Assembly (NCBI GenBank): GCA_964574815.1
Contig: CAZNPL010000009.1
Location: 1 to 64,000, forward strand
Reading direction: 5' to 3'
DNA: 64,000 nucleotides
DNA from: CAZNPL01 sp964574815
Lineage (GTDB): Bacteria; Planctomycetota; Phycisphaerae; UBA1845
How positions within the stretch are numbered: position 1 is the first letter of the stretch; every line of letters starts with the position of its first letter. Below, in pieces: positions 33,570 to 41,463 of the stretch. Both the position numbers and the translations under genes were made by a program. Below the pieces are notes generated by a model, which saw only the letters and a list, made by a program, of their open reading frames with translations, was not told where the DNA came from and searched no databases.

Positions 33570-34684
33570 CAATATACCCCTTCAACGACGGGCGAGGCGA
33601 ACCCGGAAAACGGCCGCACGTCGCCCACGCCGTCCCAGGGGTAAGCGTCGCACGGGGGCGTTCGGATGCCTTCGTCACGCTCCAGGAACCCGGGCATGAA
33701 GAATTCCTTCGTGAGCGTAGTGAGACGAACGCGGCCCAGCTCGCCGTATTCGACTGTCCGGTCGGGATTCTGAGGATCGACCACCTCGATCATGGCCCGC
33801 GGGTGGGGCGGATGGTAGATCACGCTGTAGTTGTCGGCGGGGTCGAAGGGCTTGTGACAGGCCAGCCCCATGAGCGTGTTTCCATATGTGGGCACGAAGT
33901 CGACTTCGCCCTCGAGCAGTTCCTCGCGGGCGAAGCGATGAAACTGAGCCGTCAACTGAGTTCCGCCGCAGAAGACGCCCTTGATGCCCTGTCGCTTGAG
34001 CGAGATCCGCTCGCACAAAGCCTCCAGCAGTTTGGGCGTCGTAAACAGACACCGGATGTTGTCGTGGGCCCGCAGAATCGTCAGGCCCTGATTGACGACG
34101 TGGTCCTTGTACTCGTGCATCTCCTTGAGGCGACCCGCCTTGATGAGCTTGACGACCCATCGCGGGTCCATGTCCACGCAGAAGCAGATGCCGCCGCGAT
34201 GCTGGCAGAGATGTTCGATGGCCAGCCGCAAGCGCCTCGGCCCACTGGGGCCGAGCATGAGCCAGTCGGAGCCTCTGGGGAACGCCTCAGCCGAGAGTGT
34301 ATCGCTGAACATTTCGTAGTCGGTTCGAAAGTCCTCGATGTTGATGCGCGACTTCGGCGTGCCGGTGCTTCCTCCGGTCTCGAACACGAAAACGGGTCGC
34401 CCCTCGAACGCCTTCGGTACCCAGCGCCGGACCGGGCCGCCCCGAAGCCACTCATCCTCGAAGGGATCGAACTTACGCAGATCCTCGAAGCGCTGGACCT
34501 CTTTGGCCGGGTCCCAGTCGAGCTTCCGGGCGTATTCCAGCCAGAACGGGCAGCCGGTCTTGGGATCGAAATGCCACGCGACAATTTCGCGCGTATGGGC
34601 GTCGAGTCGCTGTTTCGCTTGAACCCCGCGTTCCTTCAAGGGTCTGTCGCGTTCCGTTTGCCTGACAGCGGCGGTCTTGCTCAC
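33569..34684 (-). CDS. LuxE/EhpF-like arylcarboxylate-adenylating protein
   Basis: A 371-residue member of the PaaK/LuxE branch of the adenylate-forming enzymes. The ATP-binding motif is ETGGSTGTPKSR (residues 102-113); PTYGNTLMG and the acidic/basic C-terminal part are also typical. It lacks a clear second C-terminal lobe, like LuxE and EhpF, which form an acyl-adenylate for a partner reductase and not a CoA ester. It should activate the carboxylic acid that the downstream aldehyde-dehydrogenase-like protein reduces. The start is a GTG at 34684. Assignment to the family is good; the aromatic substrate is inferred. Confidence 0.82.
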   Translation of the reverse strand: MSKTAAVRQTERDRPLKERGVQAKQRLDAHTREIVAWHFDPKTGCPFWLEYARKLDWDPAKEVQRFEDLRKFDPFEDEWLRGGPVRRWVPKAFEGRPVFVFETGGSTGTPKSRINIEDFRTDYEMFSDTLSAEAFPRGSDWLMLGPSGPRRLRLAIEHLCQHRGGICFCVDMDPRWVVKLIKAGRLKEMHEYKDHVVNQGLTILRAHDNIRCLFTTPKLLEALCERISLKRQGIKGVFCGGTQLTAQFHRFAREELLEGEVDFVPTYGNTLMGLACHKPFDPADNYSVIYHPPHPRAMIEVVDPQNPDRTVEYGELGRVRLTTLTKEFFMPGFLERDEGIRTPPCDAYPWDGVGDVRPFSGFASPVVEGVY

Positions 34685-34784
34685 GATGAGTTCATTCCTG
34701 TCGATCAGCGATTGTAACGGTCCGCACGGGTGCGCTTCTTTCCGAACCGCGCCTTCAAGGAAGCGGGACTTTTATACTCTAAAA

Positions 34785-34809
34785 CCGCTCCCTCACGGTC
34801 GCGGCTCGG
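34785..34809. repeat. Possible dispersed GC-rich element upstream of the luxE-like gene
   Basis: The intergenic stretch CCGCTCCCTCACGGTCGCGG plus five bases resembles a GC-rich repeat that I recall from other planctomycete and acidobacterial genomes. Only one copy is seen in this window, so it cannot be confirmed as a repeat here. Just beside it, on the minus strand, 34776-34771 reads TATAAA, a weak -10 candidate for the luxE-like gene with no good -35. Confidence 0.22.
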
Positions 34810-34844
34810 TTCTCCGTCACCGTCCACCAATGCGCGGGGTGATA

Positions 34845-36314
34845 CTAGTTCCCCTCGATCGCGAAGAGCGTTCGCCGGTTGACGACGTAGAGTACGCTGT
34901 TGGCCGCGACCGGCGTCGTATAAACGGAATTGCGCATATCGTTCGTGGCCAGCACCTCAAGCTTGGGGCCGTGCTTGAGCACGATCACCTCGCCATCCTC
35001 GGTCCCGAGCATCACCTTGCCATCGACAACGTAGGGCGAGCCCCACACGGCCGCGTAGGTGTCGTGCCGCCAATGACGCCTGCCGGTCTTGACGTCCAGG
35101 CAGTAGAGGAACCCGCTTAAATCGGAGATGTACAACAGTCCGTCCGCGATCGCCACGGTCGACATCGTCCGGTTGAAGTCGTCGCCGCCGACGTGCCAGA
35201 CGCGCCCGCTCTCGGTGATGTCGCCTTTCTTGGTGGCGTCGATGGCATATAGGTGGCCGGGCCCCTCGCCGTGCTCCGGGTCCTGCCCGACGGCCAGGAA
35301 TACTTTATCGTCATAAATCACCGGCGTCGCGATGATGCTGTTGCGGGTGCCGCGGCCGCCCAGTTCCCACACCGAGTCCTTGGGGTTCAGATCGAACTTC
35401 CAGATGATCTCACCCGTTTTTGGTTCCAGCCCGTAGCACCAGCCGTTGCCCGCCCCGAACACCAGTTGCGGCTTTCCGTCGATCATCCCGTAGCTCGGGG
35501 AGGACCATTGTCCGTGCAAGGTGTCCTTGCCCGAGTAGGTCTTGGCCCAGACGAGCTCGCCGGTCTTCTTGTTGACTGCAATGATGTCCGGGGCTTGGGG
35601 AACGGGCACGTCGAGATGCCCTTCGTCCACTCCGTTGGAGGTCAAGGCGAACACCAGATCGCCGGCTCCGACCGGCGAGGAAGTGGCCAGGTTGTGCGGG
35701 AACGCGCCCACCTCCTCGATCATGTCGAAGAGCCAAATGAAGTCGGCGTCCATCTTCTCGTTGTACTTCTCATCCTTGAAGGGGCCGTCGTTCTCGCCGT
35801 CGAGAAAACCGTTCACATCCGCACAGACCAGCTCACATCGATTGCTGACGTAGTACAGGCGGTCGCCGTCCACCCAGGGCGATGAGCAGATGCCCTGCTC
35901 GGGCCAGTCGTTGACCCGCCCGGTGGGCAGCTTGTCGTGTGTGGCCTGCCAGAGGATATCCCCCTTCTTCTCGTCCACGCACAGAATGACGCCTTTATCG
36001 CCCTTGATCTGGGGGCGATGCTCGGCGTTGTTGTTCGTGCCGACGAAGATCTTGCCGTCCACGATCACCGGGTTGCCGTAGGACTGCGAGCCGAGGGGGG
36101 CCGTCCATTTGATGTTCTTTTTGGACTTGAAATCCCACTGGGCCGGTATGCCCGTTTCCCCGGACACCATGTTCCGATTCGTAGCGCCGCCCCACATCGG
36201 CCAGTCGCCACGCTTCGACTTGTACGAGGGGTCGGCCCAGGCCGTTCCGACGGTTACGGTAGCGGCCGCGAGCAGGATCAAAGCATTTCCGCCGAACGTT
36301 CTATCGTTGATCAT
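34845..36314 (-). CDS. PQQ-like beta-propeller protein
   Basis: A 489-residue exported beta-propeller. A signal peptide (LILLAAATVTVGTAWAD) is followed by GDWPMWGGATNRN, then about eight PQQ-like blades such as AVNKKTGELVWAKTYSG and CLDVKTGRRHWRHDT. It is likely periplasmic. The start overlaps the preceding propeller gene by 14 bases, so both are translated from one message. A predicted PQQ or metal site cannot be read from sequence. Like its neighbours it may be a quinoprotein-like enzyme, a binding scaffold or an assembly factor. Confidence 0.87.
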   Translation of the reverse strand: MINDRTFGGNALILLAAATVTVGTAWADPSYKSKRGDWPMWGGATNRNMVSGETGIPAQWDFKSKKNIKWTAPLGSQSYGNPVIVDGKIFVGTNNNAEHRPQIKGDKGVILCVDEKKGDILWQATHDKLPTGRVNDWPEQGICSSPWVDGDRLYYVSNRCELVCADVNGFLDGENDGPFKDEKYNEKMDADFIWLFDMIEEVGAFPHNLATSSPVGAGDLVFALTSNGVDEGHLDVPVPQAPDIIAVNKKTGELVWAKTYSGKDTLHGQWSSPSYGMIDGKPQLVFGAGNGWCYGLEPKTGEIIWKFDLNPKDSVWELGGRGTRNSIIATPVIYDDKVFLAVGQDPEHGEGPGHLYAIDATKKGDITESGRVWHVGGDDFNRTMSTVAIADGLLYISDLSGFLYCLDVKTGRRHWRHDTYAAVWGSPYVVDGKVMLGTEDGEVIVLKHGPKLEVLATNDMRNSVYTTPVAANSVLYVVNRRTLFAIEGN

Positions 36315-38532
36315 TTCGAATCACCTGAAAGTTGTCGTAGTGCACTTCGGGACCGTCGCTCTTGGCCGTCGTATGCGTGGAATACGCGTACAGCCCGGCG
36401 CTCCCTGTACGATTAGGATAGGGGTCCACCGTCTCGATCGTCCACTCCTGTGGTTCTTCCTGGTCACGCGGCCAAACCTTGCCTCGGACGAGCGCCTTGT
36501 CGCCCTCGAGCTCGACCTGAAACTTGACGGTGTACCACGTGTTCGTCTCCCACTCGAAATCGACGTCGTGGCGAAGGCGCGGCATGGGCGACCACGACTC
36601 GACGCGAATCTTGTCGCGACCCATCACGATCATGCGGTAACGGCTGTTGATCAACCCCATGTCCGGCTTGAACCACTTTTTCGGCGTGCCGAGCATGTCC
36701 GCCTGAACCGTGTAGCCGCCTTCAATCGGTGGCGTGGCGTACGCCCGCAGCCGCATGAACGGCGGGCTGGGACGCTCCTTCGAAGCCAGCTTGCGAAGAA
36801 CGTGCGTCCCGTCACGCTCCTCGATGACCGTCTTGGACGCCACGCCGACCCAGCCCGGCGGCACCGTGCCCGCGGCCATCTTGTCAAACGTCTCGTGGAT
36901 CGGCGGCTTGGGGCTGACCCGCACGCGCGCCGCAGCCTCCAGCCCCTCCCCGGCGACCTTCACCAGCCCCGCAGAGAAAACGTTCTCCGATGTCGCCACA
37001 AACTCACCGTCCGAGGAAAGCTCGCCGGCCACGCCCGCCAGCTTCCACTCAGCCCCTCGCAAAGCCCGGAACGTTCGCGCCCCGGGCCCGGTGACAACGG
37101 CCCGAAACTTCAACGAATCGCCGGGCGACAAGGTCACCTCGGCCGGCTCAACACGGCAAAAGGTCGCCTTGTCAGTCGCCTCCACCGTTTCGTCCTGCAG
37201 ATCGGGAATCGAAACGGTCTCGGGCTCGTAATCCGGCTTACCCAGGCAGAACGTGTCGTAGCGGGTCATGAAGTAGACCCGACCGTCACTGACGGCCGGG
37301 GATCCGAAAATCTCGACCACGAGATTGTCCTCGCGCGTGAACTCCTGCCGATCCAGTGAGACGCATTCGTCGCCGGAATCCTTTAGAATGTGGAATATGC
37401 CGTTCTGCTCGCCCACGTAGATCACGCCGTCCGACGTCACTACGGGCGAACCCTTGCCGACACGACCGAGGTTGTACATCCAGAACGTGCGTCCCGTCGC
37501 AGCGTCGAGGGCGTACAGGTTGGCGGAATTATCCACGATATAGAGCCGGCCGTTCGCTATCGCCGGCGACGCATAACCGACCGTAAGCTCTGAACGTCGC
37601 CAGACCTCCCCGGTCTCGGTGATGTCGCCGCGCTTCGAGGCATCGATGCAGACCACGCGCCCCATTCTGGTGTTGTCGATGTTCTCCTCACTGTGAGCGG
37701 CGTAGACGTAGTTACCGTCAACCACAACTGACGAATTAAGCCCGCGCTTACTCAAGCGGAACGTCCACAGCCGCTCCCCGGTGCGTGCCTTCATGCCGTA
37801 GACGTTTCCGTCGGCATTGGCGGCCACGAGTTGCCGAACCCCGTCGATTACGGCCACAACTGGGCACGAATACGTGGTGTCAAGCGGCTTGCCCCCGGGC
37901 GCGGCCCACCAGATGACGTCGCCCGTGCGTTTGTCGAACGCAACGTAGCGGTGAAGCGGGCGGGCGTGGTCGCCCCAATTGGAGCTCAGGAAGCTCACGA
38001 TCACGCGTCCCTCGTCGATGATCGGCGTGTGAAGACGTCCTCCGTAACCGCTGATGCGGCCGAGCTCCTCGGTCATCGACACAGTCCACAGGACCTCTCC
38101 GTCGCGCGAGAAGCAGAACATCTCACCGCCGGTTCCATGAGCGCAGACGTTGCCGGTCTCCGGATCGCCCACGACGGCCGTCCAGCCGACGCGATTCTCC
38201 ACGATATCCGTATGAAACACGTTGAAGCGATGCTCCCAGAGCATCTCGCCGGTGTCGGCGTCGAGGCAGACCACCCGCTCCCGCGTGCCGATTCCGTCGC
38301 CAACCGGCGCGATGAAAAACACGCGCCCATCCATAACGATGGGTGTCGAACGCCCGCCGTGGGGAACGCGCCACAGGAGGTTCTCTCCTTCGAGCGACCA
38401 TGAAGTGACGGCCGCCTTCTCGCGCGTCCGACCGATCTGCTCGGGGCCGCGCCAGGACGGCCACTCGGCCGCCATAGCACCTCCCGCCAGAATTCCGATC
38501 CCCCAGACGACCCACATTTGAGTTCGCATCAT
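36301..38532 (-). CDS. PQQ-like beta-propeller with Ig-like and jelly-roll C-terminal domains
   Basis: A 743-residue exported protein. A signal peptide (WVVWGIGILAGGAMAAE) and EWPSWRGPEQIG open a PQQ-like propeller (about residues 23-430; for example CLDADTGEMLWEHRF and ALDAATGRTFWMYNL). Residues about 450-540 look like an Ig-type beta-sandwich (VEPAEVTLSPGDSLKFRAVV). Residues about 545-740 form a concanavalin-like jelly roll (IHETFDKMAAGTVPPGW to VHYDNFQVIRN), a fold used for sugar binding or glycoside cleavage. It probably binds a carbohydrate or cell-surface polymer. It starts 47 bases after the PaaK-like gene and overlaps the next propeller gene. Confidence 0.85.
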   Translation of the reverse strand: MMRTQMWVVWGIGILAGGAMAAEWPSWRGPEQIGRTREKAAVTSWSLEGENLLWRVPHGGRSTPIVMDGRVFFIAPVGDGIGTRERVVCLDADTGEMLWEHRFNVFHTDIVENRVGWTAVVGDPETGNVCAHGTGGEMFCFSRDGEVLWTVSMTEELGRISGYGGRLHTPIIDEGRVIVSFLSSNWGDHARPLHRYVAFDKRTGDVIWWAAPGGKPLDTTYSCPVVAVIDGVRQLVAANADGNVYGMKARTGERLWTFRLSKRGLNSSVVVDGNYVYAAHSEENIDNTRMGRVVCIDASKRGDITETGEVWRRSELTVGYASPAIANGRLYIVDNSANLYALDAATGRTFWMYNLGRVGKGSPVVTSDGVIYVGEQNGIFHILKDSGDECVSLDRQEFTREDNLVVEIFGSPAVSDGRVYFMTRYDTFCLGKPDYEPETVSIPDLQDETVEATDKATFCRVEPAEVTLSPGDSLKFRAVVTGPGARTFRALRGAEWKLAGVAGELSSDGEFVATSENVFSAGLVKVAGEGLEAAARVRVSPKPPIHETFDKMAAGTVPPGWVGVASKTVIEERDGTHVLRKLASKERPSPPFMRLRAYATPPIEGGYTVQADMLGTPKKWFKPDMGLINSRYRMIVMGRDKIRVESWSPMPRLRHDVDFEWETNTWYTVKFQVELEGDKALVRGKVWPRDQEEPQEWTIETVDPYPNRTGSAGLYAYSTHTTAKSDGPEVHYDNFQVIRNDQR

Positions 38533-38579
38533 ACGTCCACCGCCTTCATGCGTCGTGATTCCATCGTTTCTACGCTTTG

Positions 38580-39866
38580 TTACACTTTCTTCGCCACACG
38601 TTTGGCTTTCATCTCGAACCGCGGGAGAGTACCGGGCTCGACGAGTTCCACGCTCGGGCGGAAGTGCAAGCGGTCCCGCACCGCGGTCTCGATCCGCCTG
38701 GCAAGCGTCCCACAGTCAGCTTCCGGGCAGTGTTCCACTTCAATCCGCAGGTCGGTCAATCCGTTGCGCCGCTCGACCGTCAGGCGGAATTCGGCCACCT
38801 CCTCGAACTCGCGAATGATGCCCTCAACGGCCGACGGAAAGACGTTGTTGCCGCGAATGAACAACATATCGTCGATCCGGCCCAGCACGCCGCCTTCGGC
38901 ATAGGCAAACGATCGCCCTCCGATGGTCCGATCACGCCGCAACAATACCTGATCCCCCGTGCGATAGCGGATCAGCGGTGAGCCCCAGCGGCCCAGATTC
39001 GTCAGCACGAGCTCGCCCGGTTCACCTTCCGGCACATTGTTCCCGGTGGCCGGGTCGATTACCTCTGCGATGAACTCGCTTTCGATCACGCATAGCGCCT
39101 CGGGGCACTCGGCATCCTCGAACCCCCAGGGGCCGATCTCCGTCATTCCCGCGTGGTCATACACACGGGCGCCCCACGCCGATTCGATGCGCGAGCGCGT
39201 CGTTGCGATGTTCCCGCCCGGCTCGCCCGCCACGATCAACCCTCGCACCGACGCCCCCGACAGATTGACGCCTTCTGTCTCCGCCACTTCCGCCATTCGC
39301 AACGCGTACGTCGGCGTGCAACAGACAAAGGTGATCCCGTGTTCAACGATCGCCCGAATCCGTGCCGCCGTCGTCATCCCGCCGCACGGCAGGACGAAGT
39401 TGCCGAGCGCCAATGCCCCATCGAAAGCGCTCCAAAAGCCGACAAACGGCCCGAAGGAAAAGGTGAACGCGATTCGGTCCGCCGGACCGACGCCCGCCGC
39501 GTCGTAAATCGTCGCCCAGCATCGCCGCCACCATTGCCAGCTATCGTCGGTGTCCAGCCAGCGAATCGGCGACCCCGCACTGCCCGACGTCTGGTGCAGG
39601 CGCGTGTACCGGTCGAGCGGGTATGTGAGGTTCGTTCCATACGGCGGATGGGCCTGCTGGTCCTTCTGGATCTCGTCTCGAGTCGTCAGGGGCAGCCGTT
39701 CGATGGGATCCGCCTCCGCATCGAACGAGACGCCGCCGAGTTTAGCGCGGTAGAACGGGTTTCTCTCAAGCACCTCGTCGAGCATCGCCGTCAGCTTGCG
39801 ACGCTGTAACCGCTCCAGCGACGGCCTGTCCAACTTCTCATCATGCACTTCAGACAAAACCATCAT
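38580..39866 (-). CDS. Phenylacetate-CoA ligase (PaaK) family AMP-dependent ligase
   Basis: A 428-residue adenylate-forming enzyme of the PaaK group. Motifs are LHQTSGSAGSP (ATP-binding loop), YDHAGMTEIGPWGFE, PLIRYRTGDQV (adenine/ribose binding) and GRIDDMLFIRGNNVFPS (hinge and catalytic lobe). PaaK enzymes make aryl-CoA esters from aromatic acids with ATP. It has the C-terminal lobe that the LuxE-like protein lacks. The start is the ATG pair at 39866/39863; a longer frame to 40025 has no protein-like N-terminus. It heads the block of minus-strand genes from 40 to 22 kb. The substrate could be the same aromatic acid handled downstream. Confidence 0.9.
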   Translation of the reverse strand: MMVLSEVHDEKLDRPSLERLQRRKLTAMLDEVLERNPFYRAKLGGVSFDAEADPIERLPLTTRDEIQKDQQAHPPYGTNLTYPLDRYTRLHQTSGSAGSPIRWLDTDDSWQWWRRCWATIYDAAGVGPADRIAFTFSFGPFVGFWSAFDGALALGNFVLPCGGMTTAARIRAIVEHGITFVCCTPTYALRMAEVAETEGVNLSGASVRGLIVAGEPGGNIATTRSRIESAWGARVYDHAGMTEIGPWGFEDAECPEALCVIESEFIAEVIDPATGNNVPEGEPGELVLTNLGRWGSPLIRYRTGDQVLLRRDRTIGGRSFAYAEGGVLGRIDDMLFIRGNNVFPSAVEGIIREFEEVAEFRLTVERRNGLTDLRIEVEHCPEADCGTLARRIETAVRDRLHFRPSVELVEPGTLPRFEMKAKRVAKKV

Positions 39867-40347
39867 TGCAGGCGCTCTGGCACCCGGGGCTTTGGGGTAG
39901 AAGGCGACCACGCGGGATGGCAAATCCCTCACGCGCGTGATCGACGCAGGCCCGAATGCAACCGCGGGATGGTAACCGGCCACAATCCCAATATGGATTG
40001 TCTGCTGAGCGGGGCCGTTGCTCAACCGTGCCGATGTCAGATTTTGTAGGCCCGTCGCGGGCGGCGGAACGCGCTCCGCAGCAGACAGCCCGGGACCCGG
40101 ATTTGTTCACTCTCGACTTCGATTTCGAGTGCCGCGTTCGTAATTCCTTGTAACAATTTCCACTGGCCTGCTTGTCGGGATGGGGTCGCCCGCTACCATA
40201 CGCTCGTTCGGTCGTCGCCCGCGGTCTCGTTCTCGGCCGTTGGACGGGACCCCGCGCGGGTAGATTCTCGCCGCCGTGACGACCCGCGTTTGTGACAGTC
40301 AGCGGGTGGGCCGTACCTCCCAAAACGTGATGAAGGAGCAAAGAAAG
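39867..40347. other. Divergent intergenic region, no feature recognised
   Basis: About 480 bases between the PaaK-like gene (minus) and a secreted protein gene (plus). The plus-strand gene has an AAGGAG ribosome site at 40333-40338. No clear promoter was found on either strand, and no RNA gene or large hairpin is visible. Confidence 0.35.
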
Positions 40348-41241
40348 ATGAAGCGATCTGGATCGATGCCGTACGGCATGCTGTCGGCAGCAGTATTGGG
40401 GACCAGCCTTATCCTTGCCACACAGGCACCGGCGCAGTCCATGCACCTCAAGGCGGTCAGTAACCCTGAGACTGAAAGCACCTTCACACTCGACTTTGGG
40501 GCGCTCGGTCGCAGCACCGCGGGCATCACGACGACCAATTTCGACCTGGCCGTGAGCTCGACGGAGCGTACCGCCTCGTTTGTCGATTATTTCCAGGAAA
40601 TCGACCCGATTGAACTTCCCGGCGGGTTCAGCACCGGAAACATCGTTGTCGAAATCGTCCCCGGCTCCTCGTTCGGTGAGTTCGACCCGGTAACGGGTGA
40701 GTTCAATACCGAGGAGATGTTTGCCATTTTCTTCGAGGGCGACTTGAGCGCATTCGGGATCGAGTCCCCCGTCCTCCTTCCGAGTTCGTCGTCCGGCAAT
40801 GTCGTCTTTCTGCCGGGCCGCTTCGGGGAAATCGAAATGGACTGGTTTGGCGACGGCGCCTTGCTCGACCCGCTCGATCCCAACGCGACCATCAACTTCT
40901 CGTACGTGTGCAAAGTCTCCACCGTCTTCGGACCTGATCTCGCCGCCGCAGAGTTGGTCAACCTGTACACGGCAGTCGCCCGGATTGATACGGACGACGA
41001 CACCCGCGGGAGACTCAACACCGCGCTTAACAAGGCAAACGGCTTGCTGATGCGCGACGACGTTATCGGCGCGGCCACGTCGCTGACTTCGTTCCTTCGC
41101 ATGGCAAAGGCCTCGCGCGGGACGGTGTTGACCGAGGACGATGCCGACGCATTGATCACGAACGCCATGGAAGTACTGGCCGGCCTGATTCAAGATCTTG
41201 ACGAAGGCCGGTCGGGCCGATCCATCGGCCGCACGCGGTAA
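40348..41241 (+). CDS. Secreted protein of unknown function
   Basis: A 297-residue exported protein. A signal peptide (LSAAVLGTSLILATQAPAQS, about residues 10-29) is followed by a beta-rich domain (about 30-205) and a helical C-terminal part (about 210-297) with long runs of small residues, which may be a coiled or repeat-like helix pair. No family is recognised. The ATG at 40348, nine bases after AAGGAG, fits the signal peptide. It is monocistronic: hairpins and a rho-independent terminator follow it. Confidence 0.72.
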   Translation: MKRSGSMPYGMLSAAVLGTSLILATQAPAQSMHLKAVSNPETESTFTLDFGALGRSTAGITTTNFDLAVSSTERTASFVDYFQEIDPIELPGGFSTGNIVVEIVPGSSFGEFDPVTGEFNTEEMFAIFFEGDLSAFGIESPVLLPSSSSGNVVFLPGRFGEIEMDWFGDGALLDPLDPNATINFSYVCKVSTVFGPDLAAAELVNLYTAVARIDTDDDTRGRLNTALNKANGLLMRDDVIGAATSLTSFLRMAKASRGTVLTEDDADALITNAMEVLAGLIQDLDEGRSGRSIGRTR

Positions 41242-41249
41242 GCGGCATT

Positions 41250-41337
41250 GCCACTGCTCTGGTGCCGCTGCGGTCGAGCAGTGGCAGGGCGCGAACTTCA
41301 CCACAGCCGCTGACGGCATTGCTTGAAGGCAGTGGCA
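41250..41337. repeat. Inverted and direct repeats of a GCCACTGC/GCAGTGGC motif
   Basis: A perfect 10-base inverted repeat, GCCACTGCTC (41250-41259) and GAGCAGTGGC (41276-41285), encloses a 16-base loop. A third copy of the same core, GCAGTGGCA, lies at 41329-41337. This makes a hairpin-prone region in the 3' leader of the secreted protein gene, before the terminator. It could be a dispersed palindromic (REP-like) element or an RNA-stabilising hairpin; nothing here decides between them. Confidence 0.5.
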
Positions 41338-41384
41338 CACGGCACTGGAGCCGCATTCCGCGGTCTCATGCAGCTTCGAGATAG

Positions 41385-41414
41385 AGGGTCGCCCGTCGGC
41401 GGGCGGCCCTTTTT
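41385..41414 (+). terminator. Rho-independent terminator
   Basis: AGGGTCGCCCG, loop TCGG, then CGGGCGGCCCT and a run of five T. The 11-base stem has one G-U wobble. It ends the transcript of the secreted protein gene and separates it from the glycosyltransferase gene. Confidence 0.85.
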
Positions 41415-41463
41415 CAATCCCGGATAACGCGTTTTGAAAGAGCCGCATGTTCCGGACGAAAGC

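Noticed and set aside
25115..34684. Aryl polyene or xanthomonadin-type pigment cluster
   Set aside because: No ketosynthase, acyl carrier protein, dehydratase or glycosyl/acyltransferase of that pathway is present near these genes.
39850..41448. 532-residue minus-strand reading frame
   Set aside because: Overlaps a signal-peptide protein on the plus strand with a good ribosome site and terminator; composition is not protein-like.
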